From: Melampsora larici-populina 98AG31
Lineage: Eukaryota > Basidiomycota > Pucciniomycetes > Pucciniales > Melampsoraceae
Direction of reading: 5' to 3'
Assembly: GCF_000204055.1 (NCBI RefSeq)
Contig: NW_006768884.1
Coordinates: 1-64,000, forward strand
DNA: 64,000 bases
The notes below the pieces were generated by a model that made no database searches, was not told the origin of the DNA, and saw only the letters and a list, made by a program, of their open reading frames with translations. Shown here one piece after another: positions 22,023 to 33,723 of the stretch (positions are counted from its first letter, which is position 1; every line of letters begins with the position of its first letter). The translations under genes and the position numbers were made by a program.

Positions 22023-23250
22023 CTACAGAGAGATCATGAAGCCCATTTCCAAATCCATCATCATCTTGCTGATCTTCATTTTGTTCTTCTTCAGTGAGTT
22101 CACGGATTGATTATGAGAGTGGGCACTTTGAACATGATTAGTCACAGGTGAAGCAAGGTATTGAAGTTCAGAACAGTATGAAGCAGTAGCTGTGCTTCGT
22201 ACACTTTGGGGTACATGCAATAAGAGAGAACGTCCTATAAAAGTTGTCAAAAAGTCATTCGGCATTTGCAGGAATTGTAATTCGTTATCAAGTCTGAAAA
22301 AGACAACGAACCGTTGAGGTGATACTCTTTCCGAATTTCTCTTGAAGATCCTTCCTGGTCTTATCAAAAGTATATGGTGCCATACTGATACCCGGACGAC
22401 CCTGAATTCTAGGTTTATCACGAATGATTTGACTATGTAGCGGCTCTGGGAATCCACCCACAGGTTGACCGAGATATCCTTGGAAAAATTCAACCACCGA
22501 GTTAGGGAAGTCAAGTTTATCGGCTCGGGCTTTGACATCAGCCTCAGAGAGCTTGTTGGACACCAAGAACTGAGCAAAGTCTCCCACAACTTTTGATGAA
22601 TGGGTTACCTTTACAATATCACCACATAGTTGATTGGCTTCAATCTATGAGCAACCGGAAGTGAGATAGCCAAGTCAGCGAGGCAATCGCGTGATCAAGC
22701 AGGAAACCGCGTACATAAGCTTTCTTCACCACAGCCCGTTGTGTAGCAAGACCAAGTTGTTGGCTTTGGAAGATGAGGTCAGTGTATTGCCCACCGGGCA
22801 TCTCATGCCTACAATCACATAGAGGAAGCATTGTAAGTTTCTCATAAGGTCAGCTTTACCCAGATCAAATACTCAACTCATAAACACCCGAGTCACTAGC
22901 TTTTACGTTAGCATTGAAACAGCTGTAAAGCATTCGGCATTGAGACCGTTCGCTCCTCTTATTAAAGCTTGGAGAGAAATGGTAGGTACTAGGGTACGAA
23001 TCTTTTGAAGTCGTTCCCATGGATCTTCATAGAGGAATCGCATCGCTACATCGAACGTTGCACCTCCCCAACATTCAAGCGAGTAAGCGTTGGCTAGAGC
23101 ATGACTAGTTTCACGAGCAATGTTGAGATCGATGGTTCAAAGACGGGTAGCTAGAAGAGATCGATGAGCGTCTCGCCAAGTGGTGTCCATGATCAAACAT
23201 CCTTTGTAATCACGCACTGCCTTGTCAAATGCAGCAGAGAACCTCAATAA
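22023..23250 (-). pseudogene. Pyruvate carboxylase pseudogene, internally deleted
   Basis: The minus strand carries unmistakable pyruvate carboxylase pieces in order: [20 protein letters not shown] (metal-binding carboxyltransferase entry), then [20 protein letters not shown], then RGANG, then after a jump [60 protein letters not shown] and VEFFQGYLGQPVGGFPEPL. The roughly 250 residues that normally separate RGANG from VKASDS are missing. An in-frame TGA follows LLATRL where CGA is expected, frames shift between 22640 and 22820, and the biotin-carboxylase and biotinyl domains are absent. It is a truncated, rearranged copy of an anaplerotic mitochondrial or cytosolic enzyme gene. A working copy must be elsewhere. 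Confidence 0.88.
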
Positions 23251-25842
23251 CTATTACAGCGTGCAGGGTAAAGATTGAATTGTAATTAAAATACACAGTA
23301 TCAGCGTATATTGCAATTGCTTAATAAAAGTAAGAGAGTGTGTTATGTCTTACCATCTGGACTGTTGTTTGAGGATGCTCCAGGTCGCATCAGCTCAACT
23401 TCATCAAAGGCTGGTAAGTTGTCGAGTGAATCATCATCAATAAATTGAGTGGTATTGAGATGAGAGTTTTTGTTCATCTTGAGTGATCAAAGTAGGGATT
23501 GATCATTGAATTGGTCAAAGTGGAACTCGCTCAAGATCAAAAGCAAAAAAATAGGGCGATTGAGCTGCTTATGTGATCACTATGGGTTTTGGTTTTTTCA
23601 TTTGAAATTTATTCAATATAAATTCGATGAATGTTTGACTCAACATTTGCTCATCTTTTGTCGCAAGTTCATCAAAACTGCAAACGGCTGTACCAGTGGT
23701 CAGATGTTTTGTAAACCCAAAGAACCGCGAGATATAACGACAATGTGAAGACCCAATGCTGAATTCTTCAGACCAAACTGTACTTTTAATTTTGCAGATC
23801 AAGACCATTGATTTAGTACTCTACTAGAACATAGGCGGGCTTGCCCGCCTTTAGATTCAACATTGCTCCAAGATATAGCACTTAATCATGTAAATTGCTA
23901 AGCGTCAAAGTATGTAGTGTGCATAGCCAAGGTGTATGAAACAGGCATAGAGGAATGAGAACTTCAGGTTGCAAAATTAGTCAAATGACAACTTCAAGTT
24001 CAGAGTAATGAGTTGCAGCCTGACAGACTCTCGCAGAAGGCAAGAGACAGGGTTACACAAATAGGAAAGGAATGATGGATTTTAGAATGAATGTGTACAA
24101 ATTCGATGTAGTAACAGTAGAATGTTGAACTACAGACTCACCCAAGTAATATGATCAAGAACTCAAGGTCAAGAGAGTTGACCCGGAGGCCTAGAGTATA
24201 TGACATTTATCATGATTCAAAATTGGCATGATAGGTCATAGGCAGTAGACTCTATTTGTTGATGGATTTAAGCTGGTATACAAAAGTTCAGCTGAAGCCC
24301 ATAGATTTGACAAAATGAAGAGTCTTAGAAATTGAGAACAAGTTTTTGATGGTGTCTAAAATACATGTCTTGAGTTTGATGGATTTGAGCTCATATGAAA
24401 AAGGAATTATTTGGTATTTTGTTGACTTGGTCTCCTGTACAGAGTGTAGTAGAGTTTTGTTATCACATTGTATTTTGCTAGAACTTGAGGGAGAGTAGTG
24501 AGTGTAAAATTATCATGGCATGAAGCTAATCAACCAACATAATAGTGGTTGATTATGATTTAGTATATTAGTGACAAGTCGATGAAATTGAAAACTTAAC
24601 ACTGATGAGCTGAATGTGGAGGTACAGGATACAATGACAGTAGGTGTGATTTTAAGGGATATACAGAGGTTAAATCTTCTATAGAGTGTCAAAAGGGTAT
24701 GGATTGATTGTATGAGATGGTGAAAAAAATAAGGTTTGGAAGACAAACACAGATGATAAAATAGGTTTGTACAAGAACAGGGCAGGGATTAGTTACTATC
24801 TAACATGCCTCAATCCAAGATGATAATGATAAGTTGAAAAGATGAAAAGAGACCAAAGAAACCCAGGATGTACGTGAAGGTGGGTGTGATCAGGATACGG
24901 GTTAAAATCTTGACACTGTCAGACAAGCAGAGAGGATTTGGATAGAGATACAATCATACAATTTTTGATCTGAACAAAGTAGGTAGTCAATTCTGAGAAT
25001 GGAATGACATCAAAATAGTTGTTGGTTTAAGGAAGGGTGAGTGATGGAAATTTGAGACCAACTTAATAATTTTCAGATCCAAAAATAATAAGCTGAGCAA
25101 GTAGGTTGATTAATCTAAAGAGATGACCCAAAGAATACCAAATCTATGATTGTAAAGTTTTCCAATGAATGCTGATTGAGTGAGCACTAAGAAATTTTGA
25201 AGTCTATCAAGAGGGGACTGAAGCAATGTGCGGTCAAACCAAAATCCATGACCACCAAGATAAAAAATGTGAAAGAGTGAAGCTGAGTAAAATCAAAAAG
25301 TTGATATGGAGTTGTTTTTGTAACAGCTGTTGTATGATGGGATTTGAATCCTTGTTTCAGATTTTTGAAGAAGGCAATACACATATCCACAGAGAGTTAG
25401 GCAAACAAAAAGAAAGGATATTCAAAAGTGAAATTTCTTGGATAAATCAATTAAGAAATAGCTAAAGAGTCAATGAGAAAAATACAGCCTGATGACAGTT
25501 TGGATAAGAGCTTGGTCGGCGAGGCTCGATTTGAAGAATTCACAACATAAAGGTTGTAAAACTTTGTTGAGTGAGTTGAAGTGAAAGAGAGGGAGAGAGG
25601 GAAAGTGGTTTGCCACAATCAAGTGTTATAAGGTCAATAAATGAGCCAATAGTTTGAGACACAACTTTAGAATATTGGCAGCCCTTGATAGGGTGGATGA
25701 TTGTTCTGATAACCTGTTCATAATTGGCAAATTTTTGAATCTGGCTTATGATTTGCTATGATGTATTCATATGCATTTAGATAGCATACTGTTACATGCG
25801 TTCGGAAAAACAATCCTAATGATTGATGGCGTATATCGAAGG
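23251..25842. other. No supported gene
   Basis: A 41-codon frame at 23479-23357 on the minus strand (MNKNSHLNTTQF) is followed by a gtaaga donor and could be an exon of something lost. Otherwise the 2.6 kb is AG-rich, stop-rich DNA with no motif. Confidence 0.4.
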
Positions 25843-26794
25843 GCTTTTGAAAAGCATAAGAAGATTGGTCCACCTTGCTTGAAAACATAATTCAAAGTGC
25901 TTTTGAAACAATCAGACATTTGCTGCAACCAATAGCAGCCGTGGTTTTGAAAAGCATAAAGACACAGGTTTGCAGGCCATAATCAAGAATGTAGAAAGCA
26001 TCGTTTACAATGCTTTGATGCGAAAAGCTAGCATATATGCATTCAAAAAGAAATGATATTGATTGCTTTTGAAAACATTGTAACGGGTCAACAACTACAT
26101 GACATACATAGAATTGCTTTTGGAAAGGAAAGAGATTACAGAGAGAATGCGCTCAATACAATAAACAGTGCTATTTAGGGCACGTTCACTTAAGCAATTT
26201 CTGGTGAGAAATCACATTCTGCAAAATTTAAAGTGTCTATTTGGTGGTGTATGTTTCATTTTTGCATTAAAAATTTTACAGAATGTGATTTCTGGTCAGA
26301 AATTCCTTAAGTGAACGCGCCCTTAAAAGCATACCGTTATTCGTTCCAGCAATATGAAGGGTAAAAGCTGATAAGAACAATTGCATTGCTTTGCAAAAGC
26401 ATGGGTGAAGTGCTGATGAGGAGTATAGGTCAGAGATGTTTTAAGCACATAGGCTGATAAGAATTGCTTTTCAAAAGTGTTTGAAAACCAGACATAAGAT
26501 TATCGACAGCGTAAAAATACAAAAGCTCACAAGCTCAAAAATAAACATGTGGCTCAGGTTTCAGTGCTTTTCAAAAGCATAAGGAACAGGTAGAGATTAC
26601 GGGATAGGATAAGTTGAAGTGCTATTTAAAAAGCATGAGGGGTGGCGGACGAACATTTAAGGCATCTACGGAGGTAAAAATAGCTCCATTGCTTTTGAAA
26701 AGCAAGGTTAGATTGCTATTGAAAAGCATTGAGGTGTTGGTTGGGGACGCCAGGAGGGTTCAAGCTTACAAGAAGTGCTTTTTAAAAGTGTTTG
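25843..26794. repeat. Cluster of about 14 short palindromes (gtgcttttcaaaagcat type)
   Basis: Variants of a 15-17 bp palindrome, consensus close to tgcttttgaaaagcat, occur near 25843, 25875, 25898, 25943, 26011, 26062, 26114, 26387, 26464, 26564, 26619, 26689, 26713 and 26775. Spacing is irregular, about 25 to 100 bp, with unrelated sequence between them. The long gap after 26128 is occupied by a MITE. It is not a CRISPR array: spacing is uneven, repeats are diverged and the organism is eukaryotic. Confidence 0.75.
26178..26322. mobile_element. PIF/Harbinger-like MITE (145 bp) inside the palindrome cluster
   Basis: The left end gggcacgttcacttaagcaa and the right end (reverse complement gggcgcgttcacttaaggaa) form inverted repeats of about 45 bp. 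TTA duplications flank it at 26175-26177 and 26323-26325. It belongs to a different family from the gagcatccacag MITEs. Confidence 0.85.
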
Positions 26795-26902
26795 AAAGGC
26801 CCACATTACCAATTCAAAGCTTACGTGTAGAAAACGGTAGCGCAAGAAAAAGGTATAAATAGAGGGCCAATGGATCAGCCAAAATAGGATCACACACACC
26901 AC

Positions 26903-28593
26903 ATTCCTTGGGTCCCTCTGGTCAAATGACCTTGGGATACCCAGAAGGGGAATGCGTTAACTTAAATCCCTGTAGCACCTCCACCTTAGAGCATAAATTC
27001 ATGGCATAGTTGCTGGCCAAATTTTCTAAGGGGGGGCTTAGGGATTTAAGTTGATTTAATCAAGTTTACATGAATCATCCACAAAAAGTTAATTACAAAG
27101 AGATTGGTCCTATGTATAAGACACACGCTCAAGGTTGTTTGAATTGAGGTTGTTCGAGTTGACTTTGTTGGACAGTTTTGAGTTAGCTTATTCTTGGTTT
27201 TGAATCAAAGAAAACAGTTTTTGATGGAATCAAAGATGGTGTTCGATTCGGAATCGAAGAGAACAGGTTTCAATGGAATCAAAGATTCACAGTTTTCAAT
27301 TTGGTGTGGTTTGATTTAGGATCAATCAAACAGATGGTAAACAAAATGATTCAAAGTCTTGAATCATTTTTTTCAAATCTTTTCGCTGATCTTTTGCTGT
27401 CCTTACTTTGAGGACCCAGGTATATTTCACCTGTCAATTGCACGATGGCCAGGTGCTGAGCACCCGGCGTGAGCTCGGCAGCCGATGCCAGCCTCACAGA
27501 GGACCTGGATGGCAGGTCGGTATTTCCTTACTTGACCAACCTGTCATCCAGGTCCTCAGCATCTGAAAGAGCTTGGATGCCGATCATCCATGCTCTTTTG
27601 AATGCTGACCACCTGGATGACAGGTCGTCCTCAGACAGACCTGAGGTGCCTACCGATCGGCTGGTAAACCACACTACGCCGATGTGGTCAATTTTTTTCA
27701 TGTGATGGCTATGTGACGGCCTGGGTGAGAACCACATGGCCTCCCTCATGTGCCTGTCACGTAAAAACATCTGATAATTTCATAGCCCCACCACAAGATG
27801 CCACTATGCCTCGTTTCAGGTGGGGCCAGTTGAAAGTCACCCCGTGGTGTAGTTATTCTTCTTACATATGTCATCATGATACCAAGTGTGTATCTGCGAA
27901 ATATGCACACATCTTATGAAAGAGGCGATATTGAAAAAGAGAGAGACTAATCGACAATAACACCAAAAAATAGAAAGATGAATAAATTTAACTTATGTCT
28001 TGAGGATCGCAATAACAAAAAAAAAGTCGAACATAGTGAGAAAAATAAAAACAAACAAAATGATAATCTGTTGGTGCCAGGTAAGTAAACTTCCCTTTCT
28101 AAATGATTTCCAATTGATTTTTGTTGAGATATGATGGATGAAGTTCACTGCAATAGATGAAAGAAAGTGGCCATACGGCGAGGGACTTTGTTTATAAGCA
28201 TTTCAAATTCAATCCGCCATAATCATAACCATACTCATCTACATCTTGTTGTCATATCATGAAATTATGATGATGGTAACACGCCATATGATTGAGATGA
28301 GTTTGCTTTGATGTTTCTCGAAGCGCAAATCCTTGTAACAGAGATACACAAGTCCAAGTGACCAAAAAGAAACGCTATGACGTTATAATAGGTTATAATA
28401 CACCTACAAGCAGTGCTATATAATGAATAAAGGGGGTCTGGGACATCTAATGCTCACAAAGTAGTGAAGCAAGTCGCAAGACACCTTTCAACCAGCGAAG
28501 AGAGATTGTGAATGAAGATTAAATTTTGTGGTCGTATTTAGCATCGAAGAGAATGACCAGACTCGTGAAGCAAGGAGATATGTAGTATGATGA
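26903..28593. other. No supported gene; contains a long hairpin at 27539-27625
   Basis: Arms 27539-27562 and 27602-27625 pair at 22 of 24 bases (acctgtcatccaggt...). The inner sequence also pairs (aaagagcttggatg / catccatgctcttt), giving a nearly continuous stem of about 40 bp. A related acctggatggcaggt lies at about 27503. The rest shows no coding signal. Confidence 0.55.
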
Positions 28594-28599
28594 CGCGAG
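28594..28599. repeat. Target site duplication CGCGAG, left
   Basis: Identical to 33724-33729 on the other side of the 5.1-kb element. Confidence 0.85.
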
Positions 28600-28690
28600 T
28601 ACGGAAGCCGTGACGTGAAGTGACCGCCACCGTTTTTACAAAACTTCGGTTTTCGGTTTTCGGTTTTCGGTTTTTGGTTTTCGGTTTTTC
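28600..28690 (+). repeat. Left terminal inverted repeat
   Basis: Starts tacggaagccgtgacgtgaa and continues gtgaccgccaccgttttt, then gg-tttt units. Matched by the reverse complement of 33640-33723. Confidence 0.9.
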
Positions 28691-29079
28691 GATTTTCGAT
28701 TTTCGATTTTTGATTTTCGTTTAATTTCGAATTGCCGATCTCCGACTCCGCATTTTCAACATCACACCACCACCACCACCATCACACCTCACCTCACCTC
28801 ACCGTTCGCACCACCACACAACACACCGATTGCTCGTCATCACCAGCTACCACGATAACCTCCACCGAGGTCATTTCAACCATCACCACCCACCACTGAC
28901 CTTTGTTTTTTCAAAGGAACACTTATTGTATCATAATTCACTCACTCATTCAAATCAATTGATATTTAAATCAAAATTCACTCACCCATTCAAATTAATT
29001 GATATCATTAGATCAAAATTCACTCACTCATTCAAATTAATTGTGAACATTAGATCAACCTTGTAATTAACTTAAAAGC

Positions 29080-30601
29080 ATGGTGCAAATAAATGAAATA
29101 CAGGATGAAGTTCTTGGCCCAATCCTTCTTGGCTACTGTGAGGAGGGTATCACCCAGGCTACAATGGTCACTCGCCTTTCGGACAATCACAATATTGAGA
29201 CAACTTTGCGAACCCTGCAGCGTATTCTCAAGAACTTTGACCTCACCACCGCTCGAGCATCAATGACTCAGGAGCAGAAGGAACAAGCTTACCCTCTACT
29301 GGAACAATACTACACCTTCGGCATGACACGTCTAGAAGCCATGTGTGCAATTAATGATACATATGACATTCCTATCAATATGTATAACATTCAAACAATG
29401 TCAAAAGACTTGGGTATCAATTGGCGACGTGATCATGTACAACAAGGCCGTGTGACGGTGGATCAGGTGGTAGATTTATTACTGGAAGCAATTGAAGGTG
29501 AAGATCGGAATGCAGGATATCGAACTATGCAGCAAAACCTTGCGGTTAATCACCACATCAAGATCAATCGTGACACAGTCTATCAGTTGATGCGTGTAAT
29601 TGACCCTGAAGGAATCGAACTTCGCCATCGTGGTGTTCTCAAGCGACGGATCTTTCACGTTCCAGGACCCAATCATCTATGGGCTAGTGACGGGCACGAT
29701 AAACTTAAGCCATATGGGATATGTATTTATGGTTTTATTGATACATGGTCAAGGAAGGTTTTGAGTCTTCGAGTTGGGCGAACAAACAACAACCCACGAG
29801 TAGTTGGTCTATATTTTCTAGAGCTTGTTTCTGCTGTTGGAGGATTCCCAGTCAAAACTTCAACCGATCATGGAACCGAGACTGGTGATATGGCTACATT
29901 TCAAGCTTTGTTTACACACATTTACGCTGGGGAAAGTGTTGAAGACGCATTGAGCCATCACCACTACACCACTTCTACTCACAATCAGAAGATAGAGTCA
30001 CTTTGGTCACAGCTAATGCGCGCAAAGAATACAACTCTACGTGATGATATCAAACTGGCTATTGATACCGGGATGTATAATCCAAAGGACCCACTTCAGA
30101 AGTCAGTTTCTTACACTGATTTCAGCCTTTTTCTTTTTTGTTTCTTTGCTAATGAATGTGATTTCAAATTTTGTGTGTAGGGCTTTGTTTTTACACCTCT
30201 GGATGCCTTTAGTTCAACACGTGATGAATTCATTCATGGAAAGGAAGAACACATACCGGACTCGCAAAAACCCAAATTCACACCTCCCAACTGGAGTCGC
30301 ACCCAATACATGTTATTATTCTCCTGAAAATTATGATGGGACTCAGGGACTTCATCCTGTACCCCTGGAGGCAATTGATCAAATGATCAATGATCAATAT
30401 CCAGACCGTGCAGATCTTTTGCAAGTTTCTCCTCCTCAGTTCTCCCTGCAAGTCGGCATTTTAATCCAACGGTTAGGTGTTCAAGAAGCCAATATCACTG
30501 TCAACAATGTATGGAAAGTTTTTGAAAGGGTTTTGCCCTTGTTGCGACTCATTGAGGTAGAGTTTGATTTAGAGGGGTTTTATGAAGATGAAGATGTGTA
30601 A
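29080..30601 (+). CDS. DDE integrase-core transposase
   Basis: Two exons, 29080-30101 and 30181-30601, with intron gtcagt...tgtgtag. They encode 480 residues. An N-terminal helix-turn-helix region (GITQATMVTRLSDNHNIETT) precedes an integrase core: WASDGHDKLKPYG supplies D204, STDHGTETGD supplies D263 and NQKIESLWSQ supplies E306, a D-58-D-42-E spacing. The conserved IDTWSRKVL and TNNNPRVVG strands lie between. The C-terminal exon (ALFLHLWMPLVQHVMNSFME) has a further globular segment and an acidic tail. Such proteins cut and join DNA ends, as IS3 and retroviral integrases do. The gene is intact and lies inside terminal inverted repeats, so it is the likely mobilising enzyme. It converges on the kinase gene with only about 220 bp between stops. 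Confidence 0.9.
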
Positions 30602-30818
30602 TCTCACATTTGGTTTCAACAAAGATTGAATAGGATAATCACCGATTTTATTTCAACAAAAAAAAGTAGAAGTATAGACAAGATTTATACATTTATTCAT
30701 AAGATTCTTTCAAAACTTTCCAAAAAAAAATTCTCTATTAAACTCTGTTGTCCAAATTGTATAGATCAACCATCTACTTCTTGAGTTCTGACTGCCATTT
30801 TCTTGCCAAAGTGAGGCC

Positions 30819-33362
30819 TCACTTTTTGCACCACAAGTTGCACTTGTGTTGAGATATGAAGAGCTTGAGGCCATCATAGTTCAAGTTTCCGCTCCCGAAG
30901 GATTTACTGTGTTCAAAATAATGGGGAAAATTAATTCACGTTACTAGTTTCTTTTTAGGATAAAAAAAGAAATATGAACTACACTCACTCAAGATCAATG
31001 ACTGCTGGGTCAGTGAGTGTAGTACCAACTCCCTGTAGGTCACACACAAAAGAGCGTCCCTGATTCTCATTCAAATCATAATGTGACATTGCATGAAGCA
31101 TTTCATGAAGTGGGTCACCTTCATTTTTGGATTCAATAGTGAAATTATTGTTTCCAACATACTTCACATAGTCACCTACAAGTTCCTCTTCAAAGATCCA
31201 TAAATTTGAGCTATTGTTTTTGAAATCCATGTGTGATTCTTCAGTACCCACGATTTGCACAACCCAACGCTTCACAATCTGTTTTACAATATTCAAGAAG
31301 TACAGAGAGAATTTCTTGTCAGCTCAGTTGCAATTACCCAGCCTGATGAATGAAACTGAAGAGAATCTTACTCTCAAAGTATTGACTAAATCCTTCTCTA
31401 GTTGAGTAAATTTCTCGTTACTCAAAACATTGGCCTTAAACCTCTCAATAACACCTTCAACGTGCACATATGTCTGTGCTTGAAGCTGATACTGCGCCAA
31501 TGGACAGTGGTCACCAAACACCTGCTTAGCCACAACACGATGAGCTTGAAGTGCTATAAGCAATTCTGCTTTATAGCACTGCATGAATCGACCCGCACCA
31601 ATCAAAGATTCTCGATCGACCCGGAAAGAGATGGCGACTGGTTTGAAGACGGCTTTTCGGTTTTTAGTGATCAACGAGAGTAGCCAGCCTTCGTTCCAAT
31701 TCGCAATCGGGCGAGGAGGGTATGGCAGGATTTCCTTCGCCGAGCGGGCTAATTCATGTGTGTTACCAAACATTTCAAGGTACATAGCTTACAGAACAAA
31801 AAAGAAGAAATAATATCAGGACCATCACACATCTACAAGAAGCTCTACAGACTCACATTCATCACACTCTAACTGCCCGACCAAGATATCGTGAATTGAG
31901 AGTTTCCGAGTCGTTTGTACACATACACACACGGACTTCTTTCAATTGTAGTAGTAATTGAACAAAATGATGAAGATCGAGGTTGAGTTAATCAACCTCG
32001 ATAATAGGATGTTAATATAATAAAACAACTTACTTTCGGTCCATCAGCATCAGCACTGTCATCTCTTTCAGGAGGAACTGGTTGCTGAAGTTGCACCAGT
32101 TGAACTTGTGCCGAGCTTGCAGAGTTGACGTGTATGATTTCTTCAAAACGATCTGCTTCCTGGTCTTGAGGTTCCGAAATCGACACTGTATCGTTGAATC
32201 GATCGAGCAAGAGATGTGATGATTGGAGATTGTGATTCTTGATGACCGGCCGGGTACCTTTTGAAGGTTGAAACCGGACAAGTTGCTTGAGAGATTCATC
32301 AACTATAGAATGATGATGATGATCATCATCATCATTGTCCGATGAATGATCGGCTCACTGGCGTTTTCGCGTGTGAGGATAGGGTTTAGGAGCCGGATCG
32401 AGTTCCGGAGACTCATCCAGTGCCTCTTCATCAGAGGTAAGTTCGTATCGATTCGTCCGTTTTCGACTTCGATCAGGTTCAGGAGAAGAATCCGATGAAA
32501 GAGTCGCAAGGTATTTCCTCATATTAAATAACAAGCCAAATTTAGTTTTATCGAGCTTCTTGGTCTTGCACTTGCTGATGAGAGTTGTTTTCATTGAATC
32601 CTGTGTCACTGATACCCCATTTTCCACGATGATACAATACGTGGATGAAAAGTCTGGTGGCAGAGCACAGATTTTGTTATCTCGCTGCTGAGTCTTTGAT
32701 GGGAACGCTGAATCCTTGGCTTCTTGTAGGTAGTATTTGTAGACATCCCAACCAAGAGAGAAAAACCAATCTGCGCTGTCGAGGTTGATTTTGAATTTTC
32801 GAGGTGTTAGACCATGTCGTACGTAGTTGGACTTGCCGGTTCCACTCAGGTAAAGAAAACTCATCGAGATTTCAATTTCAGAAGTTTCCTCTTCAATTAC
32901 CTCCTCAATTTCCTTCTTCTTCTTACCCTTTGGCTGACCTACAGTGCGCCTTCCAGACTGGGATGCGCGAATGGACCCTTGGAGTTGTGAATTCAATGCG
33001 ACTGGTAAATAGTTGGGTTTGAAGGCTGGCTGAGTGTCTCCGCCCTGGAACAGCTCTTGTGGAAGAGTTGAAGCGGTTAAAGGTGTGTTCCGAACTGAAG
33101 CGGAAGCCGGATTGGTCAAGGTCGAAGCCGGATTTGGATGTGGAGCACGAGTTGGGATACCGGACTGAGCATCATTGCTTCCCTTACACAGTTGGCATTT
33201 GGAGTTGGTAAGGAAGCGATAACATTTGCCACAACCCAAGCACTGAGGTAATGTGCACATTACACTCGTGTCCTCTTCCATCCTCTGGCAGCGACCACAA
33301 ATTGGTGTGGTCATTCTTGGAAAGTGAACGCTACAGCCTTCACATTCTACTCGATGATCCAT
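30819..33362 (-). pseudogene. Alpha-kinase (atypical protein kinase) with N-terminal Cys-rich region, one in-frame TGA
   Basis: Five minus-strand exons: 33362-32034, 31938-31857, 31787-31372, 31314-30989 and 30906-30819. Phases agree throughout and the total is 747 codons including the final stop. The N-terminus has paired-cysteine motifs (CEGC, CGRC, CLGCGKC, CQLC), likely zinc-binding. A disordered acidic and His-rich linker follows. The C-terminal half is an alpha-kinase: GAGRFMQCYKAEL (nucleotide-binding loop), RVVAKQVFG with the ATP-binding lysine, FVCDLQGVGTTLTDPAVI (the family hallmark) and a closing GSGNLNYDGLKLF with HKC...C zinc ligands. A single TGA at 32355-32357 interrupts exon 1 after RKRQ, and the frame stays open on both sides. 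No splice pair I tried removes it in frame. It is either a recent nonsense mutation (CGA to TGA fits) or read through. If not, only the 335-residue Cys-rich N-terminal part is made. Confidence 0.85.
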
Positions 33363-33639
33363 TATCAATAGTTTTGAGCGTTTAGATTAGGAATTAAAGA
33401 GGAATTGAATGATTTTGGTGATGGAGAGAAAATGTGAAGAGTTCTTTGGCCAGCTCGGATGAAGGGAGGAGGACACGTAAAGCAACCATGTTGAAAACTT
33501 TCATGGACTGCTCAGAAAGACGCAACACAAGGGGTCACTTTTAGGCTGCAATAATGACAGCTTCTTTGCCAGGGGGCACGGTAGTCTTATAGATGCAGGG
33601 GCTGGTTTGCAAATATTGGCATTTGTACTTAAAAACCTG

Positions 33640-33723
33640 AAAAGTCGAAAAACCGAAAACCAAAAACCGAAAACCGAAGTTTTGAAAAAACGGTGGCGGT
33701 CACTTCACGTCACGGCTTCCGTA
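33640..33723 (-). repeat. Right terminal inverted repeat
   Basis: Reverse complement of the left end, with one mismatch in the first 40 bases and a different count of gg-tttt units. Confidence 0.9.

Larger units (their letters stand above)
28600..33723. mobile_element. 5,124-bp integrase-type DNA transposon carrying an alpha-kinase gene
   Basis: Both ends read tacggaagccgtgacgtgaa inward and stay almost identical for about 80-90 bp, including a stretch of ggttttc/ggttttt units. A perfect 6-bp duplication, CGCGAG, flanks the element. Inside are two convergent multi-exon genes: a DDE integrase-like protein on the plus strand (29080-30601) and an alpha-kinase on the minus strand (33362-30819). 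No LTRs, no reverse transcriptase and no DNA polymerase are present. A six-base duplication with an integrase-like transposase recalls the IS3EU group or reduced Polinton-like elements (family knowledge, not verified here). The kinase gene sits wholly between the inverted ends, so it moves with the element. I rate the boundaries as very secure and the superfamily name as open. Confidence 0.9.

Noticed and set aside
25226..25465. Cys-containing 79-codon plus frame as an effector
   Set aside because: No signal peptide, no partner exons, and it overlaps a similar-length frame on the other strand.
25843..26794. CRISPR-like array
   Set aside because: Spacers vary from about 10 to 250 bp, repeats are diverged palindromes, no cas genes are present, and the DNA is fungal.
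28600..33723. LTR retrotransposon or full Polinton/Maverick
   Set aside because: Ends are inverted, not direct; there is no reverse transcriptase, DNA polymerase B, capsid or packaging ATPase, and 5.1 kb is too small for a full Polinton.
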